DNA from: Cecembia calidifontis
Lineage (GTDB): Bacteria > Bacteroidota > Bacteroidia > Cytophagales > Cyclobacteriaceae
Length of the DNA: 64,000 nucleotides
Direction: 5' to 3'
Assembly (NCBI RefSeq): GCF_004216715.1
Contig: NZ_SGXG01000001.1
Span: 3,146,501-3,210,500 of the forward strand
Below are positions 7,611 through 16,503 of this stretch, in pieces (position 1 is the first letter of the stretch; each line of letters begins with the position of its first letter). The translations under genes were made by a program, and so were the position numbers. The notes beneath the pieces are model-generated. The model saw only the letters and a program-made list of their open reading frames with translations. It did no database searches and was not told where the DNA came from.

Positions 7611-8924
7611 ATGTTAAGAATAAAAGAGTTAGAGTTTCTGGTCCCTGATTACCTGAAAAATTCAGAACTTCTATTTGTTTGTGTATTGGACATTGAAGGA
7701 CAGGTGTTTTTTGCCGGAAAGCAATTTTTAAAGTTATTTGAACCTAATGGAGCTGATATTTTTGAGAAAAATTTCAGGGAAACCCTTCACAAAGGGAACA
7801 AATTTGATTTAAACGATTTTTTGCTTCAGGTTAGTGAGAGGCCAAATCATCGGACGCAAATTGAGCTTATTCATGGGAATTTATTGATCAAATGGGAGTT
7901 TTCGGTTTTAAGGAATGAGGAAGGGGATTTTTCAGGAATTTTGGCTGTAGGACATAAAGTATCGGATACATTTCCCCAGCTTCCTGTTGTGCCGAACTTA
8001 GAAAATATCGACATGCAGTCGGACATTTTTGTTCAATTAAATGCAGCATGGGAAATAACACATTTGAATTCTAAGGCTATCGAGTTTTTTGAAAGAAGAC
8101 CCAGCGAACTCATGGGGAAAACCATTTGGCAGGTCTATCCTGATCAAACTTTTTACAAACATGCGTTAGAGTTCAAAAAGGCTAAAGAATCCAAGACCTT
8201 AAGGGTATTTGAAGAATTTAATGCTTCTAACGGGAGGCACTATAAGATTTATGTTTATCCCAAGGCCCTTGGTATAGATTTAATATTCAAAGATATTACA
8301 GTTGTTCAGAAACTTTCTGAGGATTTCAAAATGGTAAACCTCACCCTGCAGGCAGTCCTGGATTTTTCAGATGAAAATATATTTATCATTAGTAAAGACC
8401 TGAGGATTTTTGGTTTCAATAACAAAGCCCAATCTTTGACAAAATTTGTTTTTGGGAAAAGCCTCAAAAAAGGGGATAAATTTTTGGGTTTTCTTATGAG
8501 TGACATGGATGAATTTTTCCTGAAGCATGTAGAGGATATTTTTAAAGGGATAAGCTTTTCTTTTGATCAAGAAATCCTTTTGGATAAAGGAGGGCAAAAA
8601 ATCTGGTACAATCATAAATTTTTTCCTTTGAAAGACCTTGAAGGTCAGGTAAGAGGATTTCTGTATTCCTGCAAGGATATCCATGAAGAAAAGATAGGCC
8701 AGGAGAAACTTATCAAGCAAAATAAACTTATGCGGGAGGTGTTGTACAATCAATCTTCTACACTTCGATCCCCATTGTCTTCCATTTTAGGCTTGCTGGA
8801 ATTGATTGATAAAGATCAGCTTGACAAAGAAAACCGTAAATATTTTTCATACTTAAAACCTTTGGCCCAGGAATTGGACCAAGTGATAAGGAACAACTCC
8901 AAACAAATTTCAGATTTGGATTGA
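7611..8924 (+). CDS. Multi-PAS sensor with degenerate histidine-kinase dimerization region, no ATPase domain
   Basis: 437 aa, cytoplasmic (no membrane helix). At least three PAS-like modules can be followed: residues about 15-125, about 140-235 (FVQLNAAWEITHLNSKAIEFFERRPSE is a typical PAS start) and about 245-365. A coiled linker then leads to a HisKA-like helix pair at 375-437. The phospho-acceptor region reads NQSSTLRSPLSSILGLLELI, where kinases of this group normally have histidine at the second serine (S383). The gene stops right after the dimerization helices with no HATPase_c. It therefore looks like a PAS sensor that can still dimerize but cannot phosphorylate. A LytTR-domain gene follows 222 bp downstream. 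Confidence 0.82.
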   Translation: MLRIKELEFLVPDYLKNSELLFVCVLDIEGQVFFAGKQFLKLFEPNGADIFEKNFRETLHKGNKFDLNDFLLQVSERPNHRTQIELIHGNLLIKWEFSVLRNEEGDFSGILAVGHKVSDTFPQLPVVPNLENIDMQSDIFVQLNAAWEITHLNSKAIEFFERRPSELMGKTIWQVYPDQTFYKHALEFKKAKESKTLRVFEEFNASNGRHYKIYVYPKALGIDLIFKDITVVQKLSEDFKMVNLTLQAVLDFSDENIFIISKDLRIFGFNNKAQSLTKFVFGKSLKKGDKFLGFLMSDMDEFFLKHVEDIFKGISFSFDQEILLDKGGQKIWYNHKFFPLKDLEGQVRGFLYSCKDIHEEKIGQEKLIKQNKLMREVLYNQSSTLRSPLSSILGLLELIDKDQLDKENRKYFSYLKPLAQELDQVIRNNSKQISDLD

Positions 8925-9146
8925 AAAACATACTGAAGTTTTGCCAACCATTTGCAGGCTTTTTTAACAGGTTTCTTTGATTAAATCCTTTATTGGCTTC
9001 TTTTTACTTGAAATTCTTTAAATCATGCCCGATTTAGAAGGGTTTATGGATTTGGATTTTAAGTTTTTCAGCCCTATCCGTGATAATAGTACGCTGATTT
9101 AAAACAAAAGCTCAATCAAACTGTTTCCATTATAAAATTAAGAGTC

Positions 9147-9566
9147 ATGAAAGAGGTTTTAAAAGCTTACAATGGAAAGTCCAATGGAAACAGCAACGGT
9201 AATGGGACTCTGGAACAACAAAATAAACTTTTGATAAAAGACGCCCTTTTTGTCAGGTATAAGGGGAATTTGGTTAAGGTGAAATTTACCGATATCATTT
9301 GGATGAAAGGGGATGGAAATTACACTACTTTGGTGACCAATGATAATGTTTATTCTTTGCGCAATATTTTAAAAGAATTTGAATCTGTGCTTCCTTCTGA
9401 GGATTTCATCCGGATTCATAAAAGTTATATAGTCCGGCTGGACCAAATCAATACCATCAATCCAAGGGAAGTGACTGTTGGGAAAGATACAGTCCCGGTA
9501 GGTAGAACTTATTTTCAGAATTTAATAAATGGAATCAATAAGTTAGGCTCTGGAAACGGTGATTGA
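9147..9566 (+). CDS. Stand-alone LytTR DNA-binding domain protein
   Basis: 139 aa. Residues 1-30 are a low-complexity Asn/Gly/Ser linker (GKSNGNSNGNGT). Residues about 35-135 form a LytTR domain: DALFVRYKGNLVKVKFTDIIWMKGDGNYTTLVT, then FIRIHKSYIVRLDQI and VPVGRTYFQNLI, all hallmark segments. There is no receiver domain, so it cannot be a normal phospho-relay output. It follows the kinase-dead PAS protein and may be its functional partner. Its stop codon sits in the loop of a hairpin shared with the convergent queA. Confidence 0.88.
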   Translation: MKEVLKAYNGKSNGNSNGNGTLEQQNKLLIKDALFVRYKGNLVKVKFTDIIWMKGDGNYTTLVTNDNVYSLRNILKEFESVLPSEDFIRIHKSYIVRLDQINTINPREVTVGKDTVPVGRTYFQNLINGINKLGSGNGD

Positions 9567-9575
9567 TATCACCGT
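9556..9575. other. Hairpin covering the ends of two convergent genes
   Basis: Arms ACGGTGAT/ATCACCGT, loop TGAT. The loop contains the TGA stop of the LytTR gene, and the queA stop lies in the right arm. No T-run, so a weak terminator or mRNA 3'-end protector is only a suggestion. Confidence 0.5.
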
Positions 9576-10795
9576 CTCCAAAGCAAGCTACTGTCTCCAT
9601 AACTCAGAAACCTGTAATCTTGGTTAAGTGCTTCTTCATAAATTTGTCGCCAATTACCATCTGTAAATGCAGCCACCAACAAAATCAAGGTGGAAGAAGG
9701 TTGATGGAAATTGGTGATCAAGGCGTCACAAACCTGGAAATCATAACCCGGCATAATGAAGATTTCTGTGGATCCGGTTATTTCTTTCAGGTTATTTTTA
9801 TTCATAAGATCCAATACCGCCTTGAAACTTTCAGTTCTTCCGGGTAGCAAATACCCTTCATGTTCATAGGGGTATAATTTTGGAATAAAGAACTGCTTAT
9901 CGCCTTCCTTTATCAGTCGAACTCCATACCAATATAGGCTTTCCAAAGTCCTCATGGAGGTAGTTCCTACGGCTATGATTTTCTCAGGATGTGCCGCAAG
10001 TCTTTCCAATGTACTCAATTCAATGACCACTTGCTCACTGTGCATGGCATGATCGGTAACTTTTTCACTCTTGATAGGCTGGAAAGTTCCTGCACTGACA
10101 TGAAGGGTCAAAAACTCTTTGTTAACTCCTTTTTTTTCTAAGTTTTCAAGTACTTCATCAGTGAAGTGTAATCCCGCAGTGGGTGCAGCTACAGCACCTT
10201 CTTTTTTGGAATATACAGTTTGATACCTCGGTCTGTCTTCTTCGGTGGCCTCCCTATTCAGATAGGGTGGAAGAGGAACTTCTCCTGAGGCCTCCACTAT
10301 AGACACAAAAGGTATATTTTCTCCTGTCCAGGAAAAGGATACAACTTTTTTTTCCCTGTCCATTAATTTGGCACTGATAACTACAGGTTGCCCCTGTATT
10401 TCAATCTGACCATGCAGTTCTTCCCCGTCTTTCCATTTTTTCAAGTTGCCGATCATGGTTTCCCAAGACACTTCATCCGTACGGATCATTACCTCATTGA
10501 TTATGGTGCTTGGGGCCACAGGTTTTAAAAGAAAAATCTCCACTTTGGCACCTGTTTCTCTCTGGAAAATCAATCTGGCAGGGATTACTTTGGTATTGTT
10601 AAAAGCCATCAAACTGCCAGTAGGCAACAATTCAGGAAGTTCAAAAAATCTATGGTGCGAGATACGTCCATCAGAAAATTGCAATAATTTGGAATGGTCC
10701 CTTTTTTCTAAGGGAAATTTAGCAATCCTTTCATCTGGCAAATTATATTCGTAATCAGATAACCTGATCTCTTCAATGGATGAAATTTTAAACAT
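9569..10795 (-). CDS. queA: S-adenosylmethionine:tRNA ribosyltransferase-isomerase
   Basis: QueA transfers and isomerizes the ribosyl part of SAM onto 7-aminomethyl-7-deazaguanine in tRNA, giving epoxyqueuosine. 408 aa from ATG 10795. Family segments are clear: LSDYEYNLPDERIAKFPLEKRDHSKLL at the N-terminus, then GEVPLPPYL, GAVAAPTAGLHFT, HVSAGTFQPI, MHSEQ, AVGTTSMRTLES and the C-terminal DALITNFHQPSSTLILLVAAF. It is about 50 residues longer than the E. coli enzyme, which is common in Bacteroidota. It ends two bases from the convergent LytTR gene and starts divergent from menC. Confidence 0.96.
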   Translation of the reverse strand: MFKISSIEEIRLSDYEYNLPDERIAKFPLEKRDHSKLLQFSDGRISHHRFFELPELLPTGSLMAFNNTKVIPARLIFQRETGAKVEIFLLKPVAPSTIINEVMIRTDEVSWETMIGNLKKWKDGEELHGQIEIQGQPVVISAKLMDREKKVVSFSWTGENIPFVSIVEASGEVPLPPYLNREATEEDRPRYQTVYSKKEGAVAAPTAGLHFTDEVLENLEKKGVNKEFLTLHVSAGTFQPIKSEKVTDHAMHSEQVVIELSTLERLAAHPEKIIAVGTTSMRTLESLYWYGVRLIKEGDKQFFIPKLYPYEHEGYLLPGRTESFKAVLDLMNKNNLKEITGSTEIFIMPGYDFQVCDALITNFHQPSSTLILLVAAFTDGNWRQIYEEALNQDYRFLSYGDSSLLWRR

Positions 10796-10834
10796 TAGGG
10801 TTCGGTTTTCAAATTATTGGCAAATATAATCCCA

Positions 10835-11932
10835 ATGGCGACAAATTTTCATAACCTAAAATTCAACTATTTTGCCCATCAATTAAAATTCAGATTTGAT
10901 GCGGGAACCTCTAGGGGTGTTCTCAAGGAAAAAACCACTTTTTTTCTTTGTGCAAGGGAATCAGGTAGTTCCCAAACCATGGGTTGGGGAGAGGCGGCCC
11001 CATTGCCTAAATTAAGTATTGATGACGTCCCTGATTTTGAACAGCAACTTTCCCATACCTGCATTAAATATTCTGGATATGAAATTCCAAGGTCAGAGGT
11101 AGGGATTTTAGACTGGGTAAACGAAAATATTCCAGCTGAGCTTCCCAGTATCAGGTTTGCTTTTGAGGTGGCCCTTTTGGATCTACTTTGGGATGGAAAG
11201 AAGCAAATCTTTAAAAATGATTTTTTTGAAAAAGAAAAACCTATTCCTATTAATGGATTGATCTGGATGGGTGATAAAGATTTCATGTTGCATCAGATCG
11301 ATAAAAAATTAGCAGAGGGGTATAATTGTATCAAAATGAAGATTGGTGCCATAGATTTTGATCAGGAGTGTGAGCTTTTGAGGTATATCAGGGAAAGGTA
11401 TTCTTCACATGAAATCACCTTAAGAGTCGATGCCAATGGGGCATTTTTACCCGAAGAGGCAATGGATAGACTGGAGAAGCTTGCCCAATTTGGCCTACAT
11501 AGCATAGAACAGCCTATTCGACAAGGTCAATTAGAAGCAATGGCCCACTTATGTAAGCATACACCTCTTCCCATTGCTTTGGATGAAGAATTGATTGGAA
11601 TTCATGATCTGAAAGATAAAAAGGGCCTTTTGGATCAAATTAGGCCTCAATATATCATTTTGAAGCCTACTTTGGTGGGAGGGATTCTGGCTTCAAGACA
11701 ATGGATTGAATTGGCGGAAGAACTTGGAATAGGATGGTGGATGACCTCCGCTTTAGAGAGTAATATTGGTCTTAATGCCATAGCCCAGTTTACCTCCACC
11801 TTTGATGTGGGTATGCCCCAGGGCCTTGGCACCGGGCAATTGTACCATAATAATATTGATTCCCCCCTTACCATTGAGCATGGGTTTATCTTTTATGATA
11901 AAAACAAAATTTGGGGGAGTATACCTGTTTAA
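10835..11932 (+). CDS. menC: o-Succinylbenzoate synthase
   Basis: Enolase-superfamily dehydratase of menaquinone biosynthesis. The N-terminal capping domain has GWGEAAPLPKLS. The barrel domain carries CIKMKIG (catalytic KxK), LRVDANGAF, SIEQPI and LDEELIG (metal ligands D, E, D), LKPTLVGG (second catalytic lysine) and TSALESNIGLNAIAQF. This order fits MenC better than dipeptide epimerase because of the LESNIGLNAIAQ segment. ATG 10835 is preferred over the upstream TTG 10817. The menA gene for the membrane step of the same pathway is at 33.9-34.8 kb, not linked. Confidence 0.88.
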   Translation: MATNFHNLKFNYFAHQLKFRFDAGTSRGVLKEKTTFFLCARESGSSQTMGWGEAAPLPKLSIDDVPDFEQQLSHTCIKYSGYEIPRSEVGILDWVNENIPAELPSIRFAFEVALLDLLWDGKKQIFKNDFFEKEKPIPINGLIWMGDKDFMLHQIDKKLAEGYNCIKMKIGAIDFDQECELLRYIRERYSSHEITLRVDANGAFLPEEAMDRLEKLAQFGLHSIEQPIRQGQLEAMAHLCKHTPLPIALDEELIGIHDLKDKKGLLDQIRPQYIILKPTLVGGILASRQWIELAEELGIGWWMTSALESNIGLNAIAQFTSTFDVGMPQGLGTGQLYHNNIDSPLTIEHGFIFYDKNKIWGSIPV

Positions 11933-11948
11933 TTTTGAGTCAAAAAAG

Positions 11949-11976
11949 AAAAGCCCCGGTTGACGGGGCTTTTTTA
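11949..11976. terminator. Bidirectional terminator between menC and the cold-shock gene
   Basis: GC-rich hairpin AAGCCCCG/CGGGGCTT flanked by A-run and T-run; serves menC on the plus strand and the cold-shock gene on the minus strand. Confidence 0.9.
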
Positions 11977-12002
11977 CTAATTGTCAATGTGTAATATATA
12001 GA

Positions 12003-12194
12003 TTAAACTACTTTTACATTCACTGCATTTAGGCCTTTTCTTCCTTCTTTAAGGTCGAAAGTAACTTCGTCATCTTCTCTGATTTCGTCGATCAAACCTG
12101 TTACGTGAACGAAATACTCTTTGGAAGACTCGTTGTCAATGATAAAACCGAATCCTTTGGATTCATTAAAAAATTTTACTTTTCCTGTGTTCAT
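12003..12194 (-). CDS. Cold-shock domain protein
   Basis: 63-aa single cold-shock domain that binds single-stranded RNA/DNA. GKVKFFNESKGFGFI carries RNP1, and EYFVHVTGL is the RNP2 region. Length matches CspA-type proteins (63-70 aa). RNP2 has threonine-glycine where CspA has serine, a minor change. Monocistronic: terminator at its 3' end and a 157-bp gap to the next gene, which would provide the long 5' leader typical of cold-shock mRNAs. Confidence 0.95.
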   Translation of the reverse strand: MNTGKVKFFNESKGFGFIIDNESSKEYFVHVTGLIDEIREDDEVTFDLKEGRKGLNAVNVKVV

Positions 12195-12351
12195 GATATT
12201 GTATTGTAATGAATTATTTCCCCAAAGGTAAGGATAGTTTTGACAATAAATAAGATTTAAAGAAAATATTTTTTAAGTTTTACTTATGCTTGACAAAAAA
12301 ATATTTTATGAATTTTTATGTGAGTTCATATTTTTTTCAAAATCTGAACAA

Positions 12352-13506
12352 TTAATCCAGTCCAAAGAAGTAAACTGGCTGATTGTATTCCGCTTCGATC
12401 TCCAATTTTTTAAGCTTCCCGGACTTATGGTCCCTTTCAAAAACAGTGATGTTATTCGAACCTTGATGGGCTACAAGCAGGTATTCCCCATCTTTGGTTA
12501 GGATAAAGTTTCTAGGCATAGTTCCACCTGTTTTAATCCTTTCTACAAATTTCAGCGTTTCATCTTTTAGGATTTCAAATACCGTTATTTCATTGGCATC
12601 TCCTCTGTTGGAGACATACACATGATGGGCATCCGGAGATATACGCACTTCAGCGGCACCGACTGTTCCGATATAATCGTCATCAGTTAATGTTTGAACT
12701 TGTTTTTTGAACATCCTACCGTTGTCGAATCCATATACTCCTAATTCTGCGCTCAGTTCGTGGACCAGATAAATAGTGTTTCCACTTGGATGTATGGCCA
12801 AATGCCGAGGCCCTGAACCTGGATCAACTTCAAAATATTGAACAGGGGCGTGGTTGAATGGGACCGCAAAACCGGGATTGAAGTGATAGATATGGATTTT
12901 ATCTGTTCCCAGATCCCCTACTAACAAGTATTTACCATTGGGATGGAAAACGGTGGAGTGAACATGCGCACTTCCCTGACGGTCTCTTAAAATACTTTGT
13001 CCTTCGTGTTGTATGGTCTGCACATGTTCGAGTTTTCCTTCCTTGACTTTATAAGCAGAAAAATTCCCGCCACTGTAATTGCCCACCACTATAAACTCTT
13101 CTTTTTTATCTAAGGCGAGATAGCAAGGATGGTCTCCGAAAGTATCTTGGGTATCTATTAAAATTAGGCGGTTGTTTTCCCTATCGAATTTAAATGACTT
13201 GATTTTTCCTCCATTTTCCCCGCCTGTCTCTTCCACGGCAAATACCAATGTCTGCGCTTTATTGCTAATGACGAAAGAGGGGTTTTTTATTCCAGGACCG
13301 ATGATTTTGGTTTCAAGGCTCTGGTTTTCAGGATTAAATACCAGCAATCCTATACCTTGATTGGTATCATTGGTATATCCCCCCAATAAAAATGAATAGC
13401 TTTGATCAATCATTTTTTCGTGTTGGATTTCCTGTTCGCATGAAAAGATAAGACTACTTAAAAGTAGCAGGAAATAAGTTCTAAGTTTTTTTAGGGCCTT
13501 TGTCAT
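12352..13506 (-). CDS. Lactonase-family beta-propeller lipoprotein (6-phosphogluconolactonase-like)
   Basis: 384 aa from ATG 13506; an earlier in-frame start at 13572 would put a non-signal stretch before the export signal and is rejected. MTKALKKLRTYFLLLLSSLIFSC is a lipoprotein signal with the lipidated cysteine in FSC. The rest is a seven-bladed propeller of the Lactonase family (COG2706): FLLGGYTNDTNQGIG, GDHPCYLALDKK, SAHVHSTVFHPNGKYLLVGDLGTDKI, DPGSGPRHLAIHP, SNRGDANEITVF, GGTMPRNFILTKDGEYLLVAHQ. Members hydrolyse 6-phosphogluconolactone or related lactones; an exported copy must act on another lactone. Its start overlaps the end of mrpG by 26 bp, suggesting read-through from the mrp operon. 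Confidence 0.87.
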   Translation of the reverse strand: MTKALKKLRTYFLLLLSSLIFSCEQEIQHEKMIDQSYSFLLGGYTNDTNQGIGLLVFNPENQSLETKIIGPGIKNPSFVISNKAQTLVFAVEETGGENGGKIKSFKFDRENNRLILIDTQDTFGDHPCYLALDKKEEFIVVGNYSGGNFSAYKVKEGKLEHVQTIQHEGQSILRDRQGSAHVHSTVFHPNGKYLLVGDLGTDKIHIYHFNPGFAVPFNHAPVQYFEVDPGSGPRHLAIHPSGNTIYLVHELSAELGVYGFDNGRMFKKQVQTLTDDDYIGTVGAAEVRISPDAHHVYVSNRGDANEITVFEILKDETLKFVERIKTGGTMPRNFILTKDGEYLLVAHQGSNNITVFERDHKSGKLKKLEIEAEYNQPVYFFGLD

Positions 13507-13891
13507 AATCCACAGGAGGTTCGAATGAAGTGTTTTTTTTCTCACTGTAAAGTACTTTTCTTTTGGGGTCATACTGTCCAGCTAGGTCATCAATTTTCAT
13601 CCCTTCCCATTTTTTTATTTTGTTTAGGTAAGCAGCTCTTGCCAACATGTGGCCACCAATTGGTGCAGTAAGGATTACAAAAATAATAGTAACTAATACC
13701 CTTGTGGTCACTGAATATTCCTGGAAGAAGATAGCGGCAGAAGCAAGTAATAATCCTAAGCCTAAAGTTGCGGTTTTGGTGGTGACATTTATCCTGAGAT
13801 AAACATCCCTTTTGCGGAACATGGCCACTGAAGTGGATAGCACAAATATAGACCCTATGGTGCTAAGGATCATGACAATTAATTCATTCAT
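13481..13891 (-). CDS. mrpG: Na+/H+ antiporter subunit G
   Basis: 136 aa from ATG 13891; the longer ORF adds 13 residues within mrpF and is less likely. Three membrane helices with the PhaG/MnhG motif GLGLLLASAAIFFQ and the segment ILTAPIGGHMLARAAY. The hydrophilic tail (about 35 residues) is longer than in Bacillus. Last gene of the seven-subunit Mrp complex; the start overlaps mrpF by 8 bp, which points to translational coupling. Confidence 0.92.
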   Translation of the reverse strand: MNELIVMILSTIGSIFVLSTSVAMFRKRDVYLRINVTTKTATLGLGLLLASAAIFFQEYSVTTRVLVTIIFVILTAPIGGHMLARAAYLNKIKKWEGMKIDDLAGQYDPKRKVLYSEKKNTSFEPPVDYDKGPKKT

Positions 13892-14162
13892 CTCTTTTCT
13901 TTCTTTCTTCCAAATAATAAGCAAAAGCAACAGTACCCAGGAAAGCTATCAGGGCAAAGAGCATGGCAATGTCCAGAAAGGTGCTTTGGTCATAAATGAT
14001 GCTGTAAATCACCACTATACCAATGGCCATGAGGATCAGCATATCCAGGGAAATTACCCTGTCTGCCAGACTTGGCCCTTTCAGAAACCTGATGAAAACC
14101 AGGATTACAGAAACCCCCAAAATGGGTACAACTACATATTGATAATATTCTACAAGTGTCAT
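13884..14162 (-). CDS. mrpF: Na+/H+ antiporter subunit F
   Basis: 92 aa, three helices, with the MnhF signature RFLKGPSLADRVISLDMLILMAIGIVV. Length equals the family norm (about 90 aa). Overlaps mrpE by 4 bp (ATGA type) and mrpG by 8 bp. Part of the inner-membrane Mrp complex that exchanges cytoplasmic Na+ for external H+. Confidence 0.93.
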   Translation of the reverse strand: MTLVEYYQYVVVPILGVSVILVFIRFLKGPSLADRVISLDMLILMAIGIVVIYSIIYDQSTFLDIAMLFALIAFLGTVAFAYYLEERKKRDE

Positions 14163-14638
14163 CTAGTCAGTTCCAAAACACGTTTTTCAAATACTTCCTT
14201 AATCTGCCTGATATAAGCTTCTTTATCCTCGCAGTGGACGACGTGAACAAAAAGAGCTTTTTTATCATCTGAAATATCAATCACCAAGGTGCCAGGCGTA
14301 ATGTTCAGTAAATGGGAAAAGAAGGTAATCTCTCCATCTGATTCTACGTCAAGAGGAACCTTTAAGATGGCCGGTGACAGTTTTGATTTGGGATACAAAG
14401 ACTCAATAAAGGTCTGTATATTGGATTTAATGATCTGATACAAAACAAATACTGTAAAAGAGATCAGTTTGGGCACAATTGTGAAGTAGTCATTTTTACT
14501 TCTGTCCGGAGTAATGATCCATAAAATCCCAAAACTGATCAAAAAACCAAAAACAAAATTTTCCTGCGTAATGGTACCTGTTGCCAAGACCCATATGGTA
14601 GCCAGTAATATATTTGCTAATAGGAGTGCTTTGATCAT
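14159..14638 (-). CDS. mrpE: Na+/H+ antiporter subunit E
   Basis: 159 aa, MNHE family. N-terminal two helices (LLLANILLATIWVLATG), then the conserved LYQIIKSNIQTFIESLYPKSKLSPAILKVPL and the LLNITPGTLVIDISDDKKALFVHVV segment, followed by a cytoplasmic tail with cysteine in HCED. Size as in Bacillus MrpE (158 aa). Overlaps mrpD and mrpF by 4 bp each. Confidence 0.94.
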   Translation of the reverse strand: MIKALLLANILLATIWVLATGTITQENFVFGFLISFGILWIITPDRSKNDYFTIVPKLISFTVFVLYQIIKSNIQTFIESLYPKSKLSPAILKVPLDVESDGEITFFSHLLNITPGTLVIDISDDKKALFVHVVHCEDKEAYIRQIKEVFEKRVLELTR

Positions 14639-16152
14639 GGCATCTGATTTTGAAGTACAACCTGAATATACGAAGATGGATCCACTAATTCAGCAGCAAT
14701 CTTCTGAGATAAGGTAATGATACGGTTGGCACCTAGGCCAATATAAAGAGAAACTACTGAAAGCAAGAGCATCGGGATGATATAGCTTAATTGCTTTCCT
14801 CTGCTTAAATCATCATAAAACACCCCCTTTGCTTCTTTGGGCAGGTTTTCTCCTTTTTTCCAAAAAACCTCAGCCCAAACCTTTCCTATGACCCACAGCG
14901 TCAGAAAACTTCCAATGATCACCGAACCTACCAATAAATAATCCTGTGCGTCGAGTGCTCCTTCAATGAAGAATATTTTGGCCCAGAATCCAGAAAGAGG
15001 AGGGATACCCACCAGTGAAAATAAAGGCACTGCCATTAATAAAGACAGAAGGGGGTGGGATTTGTATAGTCCTCCCAATTCATCGATATTTTGGCTGCCA
15101 TTGATTTTCAAAACCAATCCGGAAACCATAAAAAGATTGGTTTTGACGATGATATCATGGATCAGGTAAAAAACCGTTCCGATTAAGGCGACCTCTGTAA
15201 ACACGGAAACACCCACCATCATGAAACCTATATGGGAAATAATAAGGAAACCAAAAATTTTTCCCATGTGCTTTCTGCTCATCGCTCCAAATGCACCCGC
15301 CAATATGGTCAGCGCAGCAATGATGGAAATGGTCAAAGTCATGAATTCATCCCCTCCAAAAATCAGAGAGAAGGTTCTCAGCATGGCATATACACCCACT
15401 TTGGTCAATAGCCCCCCAAAGATGGCTGTAACTGCAGGTGGAGGGGTATGATAGGAAGCAGGTAACCAGAAATACATAGGAAAAATAGCGGATTTTATCC
15501 CAAAAGCCACCAAAAATAATCCAGCTGTTACATTGACTAAGCCACTGTTTTCAATCAGTTTGATTTTAAGTGAAAGGTCAGCCATATTGAGCGTTCCTGT
15601 TAAACCATAAAGAAAGCCAATACCTGTCAGGAAAAAGGAAGATGCCAATAAGTTAAGGGAAACGTACTTGATTGCACCTTCCAATTGGTGTTTTTTTCCG
15701 CCTAGGGTCATCAACACAAAAGAGGAAATGATGATCACTTCAAACCAAACATATAGATTGAAAATATCCCCTGTAAGAAAGGCCCCTTGGAGTCCCATCA
15801 CCAAAAAATGGAAAACAGGATAATATCCGAATTTCAACCTCTCATCCCGCATGCTTCCTGCAGAAAATATGGATACCCCCAAAGCAGCAATAGAGGAAAT
15901 AAGTACCAAAGTTAAGGCCAAAAGATCAGCAACGAATGTAATTCCAAAAGGAGCCTTCCAATTTCCGGATTGGGTAATTTGGATCCCGTTGTGCCAAACA
16001 TCATGAAGCATGAAGGCAGCCACAGCCACTGCTACCACAGAAAACAGGATGCTGATTGTTTTTTGTGCCTTGATTTTTGTCCAAAAGAACATCAAAACCA
16101 CTGCCGCAATCAACTGCAAAATGATCGGTAAAACAATGTAAGGATTGTTCAT
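14635..16152 (-). CDS. mrpD: Na+/H+ antiporter subunit D
   Basis: 505 aa, about 14 membrane helices, proton-translocating subunit homologous to complex I NuoM/NuoN. Family marks: FNLYVWFEVIIISSFVLMTLGG (key glutamate of TM5), FGIKSAIFPMYFWLPASYHTPPPAVTAIFGGLLTKVGVYAMLR (conserved lysines), and PPLSGFWAKIFF. Overlaps mrpC and mrpE by 4 bp each, so the operon is translationally coupled. Confidence 0.96.
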   Translation of the reverse strand: MNNPYIVLPIILQLIAAVVLMFFWTKIKAQKTISILFSVVAVAVAAFMLHDVWHNGIQITQSGNWKAPFGITFVADLLALTLVLISSIAALGVSIFSAGSMRDERLKFGYYPVFHFLVMGLQGAFLTGDIFNLYVWFEVIIISSFVLMTLGGKKHQLEGAIKYVSLNLLASSFFLTGIGFLYGLTGTLNMADLSLKIKLIENSGLVNVTAGLFLVAFGIKSAIFPMYFWLPASYHTPPPAVTAIFGGLLTKVGVYAMLRTFSLIFGGDEFMTLTISIIAALTILAGAFGAMSRKHMGKIFGFLIISHIGFMMVGVSVFTEVALIGTVFYLIHDIIVKTNLFMVSGLVLKINGSQNIDELGGLYKSHPLLSLLMAVPLFSLVGIPPLSGFWAKIFFIEGALDAQDYLLVGSVIIGSFLTLWVIGKVWAEVFWKKGENLPKEAKGVFYDDLSRGKQLSYIIPMLLLSVVSLYIGLGANRIITLSQKIAAELVDPSSYIQVVLQNQMP

Positions 16153-16502
16153 ATTTCTTCGTCAGTTGAATTAAGTTCGTCAAGGTCATCAGTTCCTAAG
16201 ACCTGATATACTCTTTTGATCAATATGATAGCGAAGGATTGCAGACCGAAGCCAATGACAATCGCCGTCAAAATCAAAGCCTGTGGCAAAGGATCTGCAT
16301 AAATTTCAGTAAATATCTTGGCACCATCTTCAATAACCGGAGGATGTCCTTTGGTCAATTTTCCCAACAAGAAAATCAACAAATTGACACCATTGCCAAG
16401 AAGTATCAGGCCTATGATTATTTTGAACATACTTCTTCTGAGGAGCATATAGATTCCTGAGGCATGAAGTAGTCCTATGATGAATATCAGCAATAATTCC
16501 AT
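16149..16502 (-). CDS. mrpC: Na+/H+ antiporter subunit C
   Basis: 117 aa, three helices, homologous to NuoK. Segments GLLHASGIYMLLRRSMFKIIIGLILLGNGVNLLIF and DPLPQALILTAIVIGFGLQSFAIIL are the NuoK/MrpC signature, including the glycine-asparagine pair of the second helix. One base separates it from mrpB; overlaps mrpD by 4 bp. Confidence 0.95.
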   Translation of the reverse strand: MELLLIFIIGLLHASGIYMLLRRSMFKIIIGLILLGNGVNLLIFLLGKLTKGHPPVIEDGAKIFTEIYADPLPQALILTAIVIGFGLQSFAIILIKRVYQVLGTDDLDELNSTDEEI

Positions 16503-16503
16503 A

